Source: a virus. Taken from it: DNA of 21,580 nt. Both the position numbers and the translations under genes were made by a program. Under the pieces are notes generated by a model that had not been told where the DNA came from, did no database searches, and was given only the letters and a program-made list of their open reading frames with translations. Positions 7,345 to 14,415 of this stretch are shown here, in pieces; the first letter of the stretch is position 1; each line of letters begins with the position of its first letter. Location: positions 1 through 21,580 of IMG/VR virus record IMGVR_UViG_3300025728_000042; one strand, written 5' to 3'.

Positions 7345-7380
7345 AGAAAAGCCCCCCACCAGCTGTCACTGATGAGGGGC
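7345..7380 (-). terminator. Intrinsic terminator for the tail operon, inside the lipoprotein leader
   Basis: Eleven-bp arms (7351-7361 and 7370-7380, two G-U wobbles) with an 8-nt loop are followed on the minus strand by TTTTCTC. It would stop transcripts coming from the tail genes (8454 side) after they have crossed the plus-strand lipoprotein gene in antisense. In the plus direction there is no U-tract, so it should fold in the lipoprotein mRNA leader without ending it. Confidence 0.8.
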
Positions 7381-7405
7381 AACGCCGACCGAGAAGGGGT
7401 CAGCA

Positions 7406-7837
7406 ATGCCCAAAGTAACAGCAGCCATCACGGCCGCAACAGTGCTCGTCGTGATGCTGACCGGATGCGCCGGCACCGTCACACCCGCACCGACAGAAGC
7501 GGCGCCCACGGCCACCGCCGGGCTCGGAACCGATCACGTCGGACCCGCGGCCACGGATGCGCCGCTCGTCGCGACCACACCGGCATCCGCAGCGGGCGGC
7601 GACGAAGCCGCCTACCTGGTGAAAGTCCGCGATCTGCTCGCCGGCATCCAGACGCAGATCCCCGATGCCACAGACGACCAACTCGTCACCGCTGGTCGCG
7701 ATGCTTGCACGCGGTACGCGAGTGGAGAGAACTGGGAAACGATGAGCGTAATCGAGGGAGAGAAGCCGAATAGTGGTGGCCGCTACATCGACACGGTTTC
7801 CATCCTGACCGCGGCGCGCGCGTTCCTCTGCCCCTAA
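7406..7837 (+). CDS. Secreted lipoprotein, DUF732-like, on the opposite strand (moron candidate)
   Basis: A 143-aa protein with a short basic start, hydrophobic core (about 5-19) and lipobox LTGC with lipidated Cys21. It is therefore predicted to be anchored outside the membrane. A Thr/Ala/Pro-rich tether (22-65) leads to a compact domain with Cys101 and Cys142, probably disulfide-bonded, resembling actinobacterial DUF732. It is the only plus-strand gene in the window. The ribosome site is GAAGGGG, 6 nt before the ATG. Its stop overlaps the stop of the convergent 7834..8454 gene. Isolated reversed lipoprotein genes in phages are often expressed in lysogens and can block superinfection or alter the surface; that role is inferred here. 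Confidence 0.85.
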   Translation: MPKVTAAITAATVLVVMLTGCAGTVTPAPTEAAPTATAGLGTDHVGPAATDAPLVATTPASAAGGDEAAYLVKVRDLLAGIQTQIPDATDDQLVTAGRDACTRYASGENWETMSVIEGEKPNSGGRYIDTVSILTAARAFLCP

Positions 7838-8454
7838 GGCACGACTCGACGGAACTCCCCGCTGTAGTAGACGATGGCATCGGGGAAAGACCCCGGCACG
7901 AGTGACTGCGCCACCGTCGACAGCCCGGTCGCGTAGATACCGTCAGCACCGACCAAGAGGGTCGGCCCGCCGCCGTTGATCGCGACGCCGGACGAGTTGA
8001 ACACCACGAAGCGGGAACCGTCGTAGATCCCGAGGAATCCTGACCCGGCGTCGATGCGGCGCCCGTCGGAGAAGTTGATCTGACCGCCAGCGGTCGAAGG
8101 GTCGAGAGTGATGTTCCCGATCTTGATCCGCCCCGCACCGGTCACGTCGACGTCACCCTCGATCGTCACATCACCCGTGATCGACGTCGCACCCGTGATG
8201 GTCCCGTCACCCTCAAGAGACCATGGACCCGTCACCGTCAACGTCCCCGTGACCGTCGTCGTGCCATCGACGGAGAACGTGCCCTCGACGATCAGCGTCC
8301 CGCCGCCCTCGACCCGCAGAGTGCCGCGGATGATGCGGAGAATACCGTCGGTGATCGACGAGTTCTCGAGCGGGTTCGACCGTTGCAGCCGACGCACATC
8401 ATCCTGCAGCTTCCGGATCGCGGCCCACGGGTCCATGAAGTCATCAATCGGCAT
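7834..8454 (-). CDS. Tail-tip protein with beta-solenoid-like repeats
   Basis: A 206-aa protein. After an N-terminal coiled segment (WAAIRKLQDDVRRLQRS), residues 42-112 are short repeats of the type x-V/I-x-G (TTTVTGTLTVTG, SITGDVTIEGDVDVTG). This suggests a beta-solenoid or bactofilin-like stack that would form a stiff trimeric rod. The rest (FLGIYDGSRFVVFNSSG) resembles the small beta domains of minor tail proteins. The start is supported by GGAGGT with 5-nt spacing and overlaps the hub gene by 11 nt. Its TAG stop overlaps the stop of the plus-strand lipoprotein. Probably a tail-tip spike or fibre base. Confidence 0.78.
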   Translation of the reverse strand: MPIDDFMDPWAAIRKLQDDVRRLQRSNPLENSSITDGILRIIRGTLRVEGGGTLIVEGTFSVDGTTTVTGTLTVTGPWSLEGDGTITGATSITGDVTIEGDVDVTGAGRIKIGNITLDPSTAGGQINFSDGRRIDAGSGFLGIYDGSRFVVFNSSGVAINGGGPTLLVGADGIYATGLSTVAQSLVPGSFPDAIVYYSGEFRRVVP

Positions 8455-9532
8455 TCTGTACCTCCGGTGTCACCTTGAAACTCATATCGCCCGACAGCGC
8501 GATCACGCGCCTATCCCTGAACCCGTCAGGGAGACGGGCGGACCCATACGTCCACAACCTGTGCACCCGACCCGGCATGGACCGAGCCGGCCCATCAGGC
8601 CAGATATGCACCCCGTACGACCACTTCTCCGCCCGATCCCGACGACTGTTGTACTCAGCATCCACAGCCGCCTGCAGGCGTGTCTGGTCTTCGATGTCGG
8701 CGAACGTGACCACCGTGTCGCGGATGGGCTGATCCGTCGCACCGGAACCAGAAGTCGGCGCGTACGCGAACGGGGTCTGCTGACCGGTCCCCTTCCCGAA
8801 CCCGAGGATCCCGGTCACGCTCCGCTCCGACGAGAACTTCACCTTCGGCTCCGTCAGCAACGAACCCGGCGCACGAACCGCGAGATCCCACGGCGACCCG
8901 ATCGTCACCGTGACAGCGACGATCGGCTCCCAGAACAAAGACCCACCAGACAGATACGGGCGGAGCATAACCTCACAACCGTCGTCCTCGATCTGCTTCA
9001 AGCAGTTCTCCCACGTCAGCTGCTCTTCCTTGCGCCACGTCGCCGAGAACCCACCGACCGTGTCCGCCAGCCCGGTCACGGGGATCGGCAGAACCCATTC
9101 CGACGACGGCGCCATCGCCGCTTGAAACAGCCGCCGCACGGCCGACGAGTACGACCGGTTCGCGATCGTCAACGCAATCCCATCGGGCGCATAGTCGAGA
9201 ACACCGAACAGCATCCGACCAGGAACCACGAACGCGCGGATCTCTTTCGACTGCAACTCTGACGTCTGCGCGACTTCATCCCAGTCTTCGTCGACAAGAA
9301 CACCCGCATACGCGACCGTCCCATCGGACCAGATCTGCGCGATCGTGTACTTGTTGCCGCGAGTGATCTCCTCGACCACTGATCGGGGTATGCCGGCCCC
9401 GGTCAGCCGGAGCGAGTGCGATCCCGTACCCTGACCGTTCCGACGGGTCGACCAGGAAGCTGACCCCACAAGAGACGTGACGTCCAGGATCGGTGCCCCC
9501 GTGCGGGTCTCGAAGATCACCACCTGCCACAT
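8444..9532 (-). CDS. Minor tail protein, ReqiPepy6 Gp37-like (tail hub / tail-associated)
   Basis: A 362-aa protein in the tail-hub slot directly after the distal tail protein. The order, the N-terminal segment (MWQVVIFETRTGAPILDV), the central ENCLKQIEDDGCEVMLRP region and the end of the domain (DGFRDRRVIALSGD) match the Siphovirus ReqiPepy6 Gp37-like family of actinophages. These proteins form part of the tail-tip hub, comparable in role to Tal/gp27-type proteins, but here no lytic domain is fused. The ribosome site GAGGGGG, 5 nt before the ATG at 9532, overlaps the stop of the preceding gene. Family assignment is from memory of the pattern. Confidence 0.82.
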   Translation of the reverse strand: MWQVVIFETRTGAPILDVTSLVGSASWSTRRNGQGTGSHSLRLTGAGIPRSVVEEITRGNKYTIAQIWSDGTVAYAGVLVDEDWDEVAQTSELQSKEIRAFVVPGRMLFGVLDYAPDGIALTIANRSYSSAVRRLFQAAMAPSSEWVLPIPVTGLADTVGGFSATWRKEEQLTWENCLKQIEDDGCEVMLRPYLSGGSLFWEPIVAVTVTIGSPWDLAVRAPGSLLTEPKVKFSSERSVTGILGFGKGTGQQTPFAYAPTSGSGATDQPIRDTVVTFADIEDQTRLQAAVDAEYNSRRDRAEKWSYGVHIWPDGPARSMPGRVHRLWTYGSARLPDGFRDRRVIALSGDMSFKVTPEVQNAD

Positions 9533-9542
9533 GGCGACCCCC

Positions 9543-10292
9543 TCACACGTACGTGTCAGACACCGACACCGTCATCGACGCCGGCCCCGTAACCGTCGCC
9601 GGCACCCCCGGCGGGATCGTGAACACGTCCGCCGCGGAGGTCACACTGAGCTGCAACACACCGTTGCGGAGCACCCAACCCGTCGACATGTCGATCTCGT
9701 GGGTCTGTCCCGACGTGAGCGCCTGCGTCACCGTCACAGTCCGTCCCTGCGATGAGACGCTGTAAGGTGCAGACCTCGGGCCGACGACAGTGATGGTCGG
9801 GACCGCCGGGAAGTTGCCCCTGTGGAACACATCCACGGAGGAACCCGCGAACGAGTTCACTTCGCCGTACTTGCGCATATCCGGAGCCCACAAGTTCACC
9901 TGAAACTCGGCATCTGTGCCCGTGGCACCGTTCACTCGCACCTGCGTCTTGGACGCCAACCGAACATCCGCGTACGTGGTGCCGAAGTCGTTCTGGACGC
10001 TGATGCGCGCCTTGTCACCGTCAGCGATCAGCCCCGTCAGCCGGTCGGACATCGCCGCGAGTTGCGTCGGTGATCTCGCGATGATCGACCCGGAGATAGT
10101 GATCACCCGCGCGGAAAGATATCCGGGGGTGTCGAACGACCCATGCGCTCCCGGCCGGGCTGTTTCATCGCGGCGTACATCGACACCGTCATCCCACCCT
10201 GACCACCCGTCCGGGCCGATGACATATGCGGCGTCCAAATCCCGCGCCCATCCCTCGAACGTGACCCCCTCGATATGGACGGTGAGCATCAT
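9543..10292 (-). CDS. dit: Distal tail protein (Dit-like, siphovirus tail component)
   Basis: A 249-aa protein that would form the hexameric ring joining the tail tube to the tip. Between the tape measure and the hub is the usual place for Dit. Features fit: an N-terminal split-barrel region (GVTFEGWARD, then DVRRDETARPGAHGSFDTPGY and a strand ITISGSI), a mid RxWAPDxRKYG-like segment, and a C-terminal galectin-like part (TVTQALTSGQTHEIDMSTG). Possible starts are 10310, 10292 and 10289. I chose 10292 because ATGA overlaps the tape-measure stop; 10289 (TGATG) is nearly as good, and 10310 lacks a ribosome site. Confidence 0.85.
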   Translation of the reverse strand: MMLTVHIEGVTFEGWARDLDAAYVIGPDGWSGWDDGVDVRRDETARPGAHGSFDTPGYLSARVITISGSIIARSPTQLAAMSDRLTGLIADGDKARISVQNDFGTTYADVRLASKTQVRVNGATGTDAEFQVNLWAPDMRKYGEVNSFAGSSVDVFHRGNFPAVPTITVVGPRSAPYSVSSQGRTVTVTQALTSGQTHEIDMSTGWVLRNGVLQLSVTSAADVFTIPPGVPATVTGPASMTVSVSDTYV

Positions 10293-12376
10293 CCACCGCC
10301 CATCTGCCACGAGATCTCACGTGCGGCGACGACACCGATCACCTGCTCATCCATGCCCGGCCCCGGGTTCACGACCACAAGGGGACCAGAACGAGAACCG
10401 GCGATACCGTTCTCCAAAGCCGCATTCAGTAGCCCAGTATCAACCACGGACTCGGGTCGGCCTGCCTCAGCGAGGACAGCAAGCGTCCCACCCCGACGGG
10501 GCTGCACAGTGGCTCCCTGCGCGAGGTGAGGGATCGTGCCAATGTCGATACCGACGGCACCACCGGTGAGATCTGACAGGAACCCGCCGAACCCGTTCAG
10601 GCCCCCGATGAACCCGTTGATCAGGTCGATGATGCCGTTGATGACACCGACAGCGATGTTCCGGATGCCCTCCCAGATGCCCGAGAAAATGTCCTGCACA
10701 CCCTGCCACGCCTGCTCCCAGTTGCCCGTGAACACGCCCGTGAGGAACGTCACCAGGCCAGAGAGAACGTCCTGAATGAGTTGGATCATCGGCATGAGGA
10801 TCGAACTGAGCGCCTCCGCGACACCAGCGATGACCGGTCCGAGGAACTCGAACGCGGCCTGCAACGGGATCAGCCCGATCGGGATCAGCACACCGAGAAG
10901 GTTGATCAACGGCTGCAGGATCGTCGTCACCAGTTCGAGCAGTGGGGAGACGAGCTCAAGGATCGGTTCGATGATCGGGATGATCGCCGCCATCAGCGTC
11001 GTGAAGATCGGGGCAAGCGCCTGGATCAACGCGGACAAGACGGGGAGGATAGCTTGAACGAGCGTCGACAACACCGGGATGATGTCCCGGAACACCGGAA
11101 GAATGGCGGCCGCGATCGGTGCGAGCATGCTCAACGCGGGGACCAACGCGCTCACCAGTTGCACGATCAGTGGAGCGATTCCCGCGACCAGTTCACCGAT
11201 CAGTGACCCGAGCTGCACGAACACCGGGAGTGTCTGCGCGAGAACCTCAGCGAGGACATCCGCGAAGATCGATGCGACAGTCTGCAACGCCGGCAGCAGA
11301 GCCTGCACCGCGGAGATCAGCGCGCCCCCGACGGTCTGCCCGATCATCATCAGCGTGTTGAGGATCACCGGGAGGATCGGTTCGAGGACCTTGAACGCCA
11401 ACCCGAGGGGCGACAGGTACGACAGGAGCTCCCCGAACATCGAGAAGTCGAATCCGCTCGTCAACACGGACTGGATCAGTTCGAACGCTGGAGCGAGGAA
11501 CTGTCCGATCTTCTGACCGACGTTCCCGGCGATGACCTCGAGTGGTCCGAGAGCCCCAGTGACCGCCTGGATCGTCGGTGCAAGCTGACCGAACACGCCA
11601 CCCAGCAGCCCTGCACCGATACGACCCAGGGATGACATGAGGTTGTCGAGGGAACCCTTGACAGTGCCGCCGAGTTCCGACGCGACCGTGCCCGAAGCGG
11701 CGATCGCCGCGTCCTGGAACTGCTGGAAGCTGATCTTTCCCGCCGAAGCGAGCCCGAACACTTCACCAGCGGTCACCCCGAGCTGATCAGCGAGTGCCTG
11801 GTAGACCGGGATGCCGCGGTCCGCGAGCTGACTGATGACATCGTTCTGCACACCGTTTGCCTGCGTGGCGGCCTTGGCGTAGATGGAACCCATCTCGCCC
11901 AGCCCGGTACCTGCGGCGGCGGCGGAGTTCGCGACACCCTTGAGGACCTTCTCGAGGTCAGCGCCCGGTGCGATACCGGCCGCGACCACCTGGGCGGCGA
12001 CGCCCGCAGCGTCACCGAGCCCGAACGCGGTGCCCTTGACCGACGCGAGCGCGTTGCTCATGATCGTGTCGACCGTTGCGGCATCGTTCCCGAGGCCGCG
12101 GAGCTTCGCGGATGCGGTGTCGATCGCGTTCAGGCGCTGAAACCCCTTGACCAGCGCGGTTCCAAGCCCAGCGGCGGCGGTAGCACCGACCGCGGCGATC
12201 CCCGCCACCGCGACACCAGAAATCGCCTTCGTCAGCGTCGCACCGAACTTGACGCCCGCCGACTTCACCGCACCGTCAACGTCGGACCCACCCAGAGCGG
12301 AAGAGATCTCCCGCTTCACGCCAGGCATCTTCGTCGTCAGCGTGACGTATGCGTTCGCGACCTCCACCGCTGTCAC
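10289..12376 (-). CDS. Tape measure protein
   Basis: A 695-aa protein, the longest in the tail module, that sets tail length and is expelled during DNA injection. Residues 75-200 match the conserved tape-measure region (LNAIDTASAKLRGLG, VANSAAAAGTGLGEM, LADRGIPVYQAL). Residues about 310-530 are an unusually hydrophobic series of Ile/Leu/Pro helices (ILPVLSALIQALAPIF) likely to form membrane-interacting segments. A Gly-rich region and a C-terminal domain follow. At about 0.15 nm per residue it predicts a tail of about 100 nm. The start is GTG with GGGGG about 6 nt upstream, 18 nt after the chaperone stop. No peptidase or lysozyme domain is visible. Confidence 0.93.
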   Translation of the reverse strand: MTAVEVANAYVTLTTKMPGVKREISSALGGSDVDGAVKSAGVKFGATLTKAISGVAVAGIAAVGATAAAGLGTALVKGFQRLNAIDTASAKLRGLGNDAATVDTIMSNALASVKGTAFGLGDAAGVAAQVVAAGIAPGADLEKVLKGVANSAAAAGTGLGEMGSIYAKAATQANGVQNDVISQLADRGIPVYQALADQLGVTAGEVFGLASAGKISFQQFQDAAIAASGTVASELGGTVKGSLDNLMSSLGRIGAGLLGGVFGQLAPTIQAVTGALGPLEVIAGNVGQKIGQFLAPAFELIQSVLTSGFDFSMFGELLSYLSPLGLAFKVLEPILPVILNTLMMIGQTVGGALISAVQALLPALQTVASIFADVLAEVLAQTLPVFVQLGSLIGELVAGIAPLIVQLVSALVPALSMLAPIAAAILPVFRDIIPVLSTLVQAILPVLSALIQALAPIFTTLMAAIIPIIEPILELVSPLLELVTTILQPLINLLGVLIPIGLIPLQAAFEFLGPVIAGVAEALSSILMPMIQLIQDVLSGLVTFLTGVFTGNWEQAWQGVQDIFSGIWEGIRNIAVGVINGIIDLINGFIGGLNGFGGFLSDLTGGAVGIDIGTIPHLAQGATVQPRRGGTLAVLAEAGRPESVVDTGLLNAALENGIAGSRSGPLVVVNPGPGMDEQVIGVVAAREISWQMGGG

Positions 12377-12394
12377 CCGGCACCCCCGATCGCG

Positions 12395-13092
12395 TCACCG
12401 CTGGTTCTGTTGCCTCCGCAGGTACGCAGCCGCCTTACGGTTCTGCTTCTGCGATTCCGCGCGACGCTGCGACGCGTACTCCGGCTCCGGGTACGGCTTC
12501 GGCTTCTCGCCCTTCGACTGCCGCATCCGGTAGTCGAGGACCCGAACCTGGAAGTCGAGCCCGTACAGCGCACGCTCCTCCGGCGACCACGACGCCGGAC
12601 CACCGACAGAACGCCAGAAAGCGCAGCCCGCCGGGAACCACGCAACAAGATCAGCAAGATCGAACGGCGAATACTCACCCCGCACAGTGCGGAGATTCAC
12701 TCCATAGACAGCCCTGAGCGACGCCCGCAACGCATCCGAATGATGCGCGAGTCCGACGCTCAGGATCAGGAGTTTGGGTTGATCGTCCCCAGCACGGCCA
12801 TGAGGAACGCGGTCACCTCAGTCAGCTTCACCCGCTTCGACTCCGGGTCACGCAGACCGTCGAGGACCGCCTGATAGTCATCGCCGAGGAGACGCTTCAG
12901 CAGCGATGGGACGATCGTCCCGTCACCGTTCTGCATCCGGACGAGCTCATCGAGCATCTCGTAGTCGTCGAGTGCTTCATCCCTGACGACCGCGGACGCG
13001 CCCAGATACTCAACCCTGTGCCCACCGGCCACCTTCGTGACCTTCGGCTCCGTCTGCTTCTCCTGATGATCTGCCGGCTTGCGTGCAGCCAT
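12395..13092 (-). CDS. Tail assembly chaperone GT fusion made by -1 frameshifting
   Basis: The 0-frame G product (108 aa) and the following frame join at a slippery heptamer at 12778-12772. After slipping, 125 more residues are read to a TGA at 12395, giving a 232-aa fusion. The added part is helical and basic at the end (RRAESQKQNRKAAAYLRR). G and GT proteins chaperone the tape measure while the tail tube polymerises, as in lambda. This position between major tail protein and tape measure is diagnostic. The downstream frame has only a TTG near 12730 and no ribosome site of its own, which supports expression by frameshift. Confidence 0.9.
12713..12778 (-). promoter_or_regulatory. Programmed -1 ribosomal frameshift signal
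   Basis: Slippery heptamer C CCA AAC (12778-12772) sits in the correct frame (X XXY YYZ). A 7-nt spacer follows, then an 8-bp perfect outer stem (12764-12757 with 12720-12713). The 36-nt interval between its arms contains a second perfect hairpin (CGCATC / GATGCG, 12747-12731). Slip site, spacer and downstream structure are the three classical parts of a -1 frameshift signal. Confidence 0.88.
12766..13092 (-). CDS. Tail assembly chaperone G (unshifted product)
   Basis: A 108-aa protein made by ribosomes that do not shift, expected to be the more abundant form. It has a charged, Lys-rich start followed by a helical chaperone core (DDYEMLDELVRMQNG, SLLKRLLGDDYQAVLDGL), and ends INPNS before TGA. 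The ATG at 13092 has AGGAG with 7-nt spacing. That ribosome site is itself part of a repeated 9-mer complementary to an upstream hairpin loop (see the regulatory feature), so translation may be controlled. The stop lies in the spacer between the slippery site and the downstream RNA structure. Confidence 0.9.
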   Translation of the reverse strand: MAARKPADHQEKQTEPKVTKVAGGHRVEYLGASAVVRDEALDDYEMLDELVRMQNGDGTIVPSLLKRLLGDDYQAVLDGLRDPESKRVKLTEVTAFLMAVLGTINPNS

Positions 13093-13094
13093 GA

Positions 13095-13159
13095 TTCGAC
13101 TCCTGGTTCTTCGACTCCAAAGTTGAGGCTGCTGGGGTGGGAGTCGAAGTCACCCCAGC
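13095..13159 (-). promoter_or_regulatory. Structured RNA element with loop complementary to the chaperone ribosome-binding site
   Basis: Directly after the major tail protein stop, perfect 9-bp arms (13159-13151 and 13139-13131) display an 11-nt loop containing TTCGACTCC (13148-13140). Its exact complement GGAGTCGAA occurs twice downstream, at 13118-13110 and 13103-13095. The second copy contains the chaperone gene's Shine-Dalgarno, so the loop could pair with it (pseudoknot) or with the first copy. The hairpin may also act as a terminator or RNA-processing stop, though no U-tract follows. The pairing is seen in sequence; regulation is inferred. Confidence 0.6.
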
Positions 13160-13170
13160 CGCCAGTCACG

Positions 13171-13722
13171 TCAGTCCTCGTCTTCGGTGACGACGCTCAG
13201 CACCGTGTAGGCGCCGATGATCTCCCCGATGAACGGGAACCCCGCGATGTCACTGTTCACGTACACCCGGTCACCGTCGGCGATGATCTCGAGCCGCGGG
13301 ATGACGATCCGCTCGTGAATCGTCACGTCATCCGAGTCGTACAGGTCGATGACCGCGGCGCGCGCGGAAACCTTCTGCCCCGGCCGGCGCTGCTCCGTCC
13401 GCACCCCGGCGGTCTCCGACGAGCTCGTGATGTCATACCGCAGCGAACGGGTCTGGGCCTTATCCTCGAGCGCCACGAACGACACCGTCGTACCGGGCGT
13501 CTCGATCCGCGTCCGGACCACACCGTTACCCTGATGCCCACGGATCTCCGACTTCGAACCCGTCGGGGTCTCCGTGATGCCGTCGGAATGCAGCCACCCG
13601 ACATCCTCGAAACCGGTCAGCGCGCCGCTGATCGTCGTGGGCAGGCTCGTCCCGACGGGGGCGAGATGGATCGCATCGATGTCGGACCCGAAGTTCCGGG
13701 CGTTGGCAGCGTTCACGGCCAT
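13171..13722 (-). CDS. Major tail protein (tail tube)
   Basis: A 183-aa protein whose hexamers would form the tail tube. Support comes from its place before the chaperone pair and tape measure, its size, and family-like features: an N-terminal motif on positional identity (NFGSDIDAIHLAPVGTSLP), GALTGFEDVGWLHSDGITETP, and a beta-rich core. The acidic C-terminus (VVTEDED) is common in actinophage tube proteins. The start at 13722 has a near-perfect AAGGAG with 6-nt spacing, as expected for a highly expressed gene. It is flanked by a terminator-like hairpin upstream and a structured element downstream, so its mRNA may be a discrete, stable unit. No C-terminal Ig-like domain is fused. Confidence 0.9.
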   Translation of the reverse strand: MAVNAANARNFGSDIDAIHLAPVGTSLPTTISGALTGFEDVGWLHSDGITETPTGSKSEIRGHQGNGVVRTRIETPGTTVSFVALEDKAQTRSLRYDITSSSETAGVRTEQRRPGQKVSARAAVIDLYDSDDVTIHERIVIPRLEIIADGDRVYVNSDIAGFPFIGEIIGAYTVLSVVTEDED

Positions 13723-13762
13723 GTGTGTCTCCTTGGTGTGAGCCGGTCATGGCCGGCATGGG

Positions 13763-13792
13763 AAACCCCCCTGTCACAGCGACAGAGGGGAG
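13763..13792 (-). terminator. Terminator-like hairpin before the major tail protein
   Basis: Ten-bp arms (13766-13775 and 13781-13790, one G-U wobble) with a 5-nt loop are followed on the minus strand by TTTCCC. It lies between the tail terminator gene (stop 13805) and the major tail protein (13722). The U-tract is short, so partial termination or a 5' stabilising hairpin for the tail-protein mRNA are both possible. A smaller inverted repeat (13742-13757) lies next to it. Confidence 0.65.
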
Positions 13793-13804
13793 AGAGGGTT
13801 TGGT

Positions 13805-14167
13805 TCAGCGCTGGGCGCGGACCATGAGCGCGTATGTCGCGCGATACCGGTCGGACGATTCGTCTGGTGCGTAGTACGGCCTGGTTACTTCCTCGACGCC
13901 GCGGACGAGCGGCATCCCGGTGTATCCACCGAGGAACCCGTTTCGGATGTCGTCTGAGAGATCGGATGCCGCGACCGTTGAAGGCGCCCATACGTCAACC
14001 GTGATCTGTACCCGTTCCAGGACACGGTTGACTGCGGCACCACCGTTGACCCATGCGCGCACGAACGTTTTAGGTCGGGTGGTGGGCACTTTCGTTGCCA
14101 CCGTCACCCCCGGCACGAGACCCCGGATAAAGGGGAGAACCATCGCCTCAACACCGATGAGCTTCAT
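13805..14167 (-). CDS. Tail terminator / tail completion protein
   Basis: A 120-aa protein in the slot just before the major tail protein, where siphophages encode the protein that caps the finished tail tube and joins it to the neck. Features fit this group: start KLIGVEAMVLPFIRG, strands PKTFVRAWVNGG and RVQITVDVWA, then SDDIRNGFLGGY and a final strand RYRATYALMVRAQR. The ATG overlaps the previous stop (ATGA). It is followed by a terminator-like hairpin, so it may close the neck-gene transcript. The identification is mainly from position and fold-like pattern. Confidence 0.78.
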   Translation of the reverse strand: MKLIGVEAMVLPFIRGLVPGVTVATKVPTTRPKTFVRAWVNGGAAVNRVLERVQITVDVWAPSTVAASDLSDDIRNGFLGGYTGMPLVRGVEEVTRPYYAPDESSDRYRATYALMVRAQR

Positions 14168-14403
14168 CGCGACCCAACCACGCGCTCGAGAACAGCGTGA
14201 TCCGCCTGCTGTTTAGCGCCCTGCGCGTTCGCCGGTCGCACGAAAGCGCGTGCGGTGTACTTGTGGGGGACGATGTTCGCCTCAAAATCTGGTCCGGCTT
14301 GCTGTGCCATGAGACGCGCGCGGCGGACCACGATGGATGTCACTTCACGCGACGTCATGACCGCGTTGATACCGCGGATCTTCAGCCTCACGGGAACGGT
14401 CAT
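14164..14403 (-). CDS. HK97 gp10-like neck protein
   Basis: A 79-aa protein. The layout with a helix VTSIVVRRARLMAQQAGPDFEANI, a short strand pair and ARAFVRPANAQGAKQQADHAVLERVV matches the compact HK97-gp10-like head-tail joining proteins of actinophages (A-x-x-AGPGF-type signature), which are shorter than their proteobacterial relatives. It probably acts in the neck, between head closure and tail terminator. The start at 14403 has GGAGGAG 4 nt upstream. It overlaps the next gene by ATGA, giving a tightly coupled pair. Confidence 0.75.
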   Translation of the reverse strand: MTVPVRLKIRGINAVMTSREVTSIVVRRARLMAQQAGPDFEANIVPHKYTARAFVRPANAQGAKQQADHAVLERVVGSR

Positions 14404-14415
14404 GACACTCCTCCT

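Noticed and set aside
7333-7361. Promoter built on TTGACG at 7333-7338 for the lipoprotein
   Set aside because: No -10-like hexamer at 16-18 nt; the spot falls in the terminator stem (CCACCA).
10400-11400. Nucleotide repeats in the tape measure gene
   Set aside because: Repeated ATCAGC/GATCGGG-like strings come from Ile/Leu/Pro-rich helices coded with the same codons, normal for tape measure proteins.
12395-12730. Separate gene starting at TTG 12730
   Set aside because: No ribosome site. The frame is entered by -1 frameshift from the G gene at a correctly phased slippery heptamer.
13742-13757. Inverted repeat GCCGG-TCATGG-CCGGC as an operator
   Set aside because: Only 5-bp arms in GC-rich DNA; not significant by itself, so mentioned only beside the larger hairpin.
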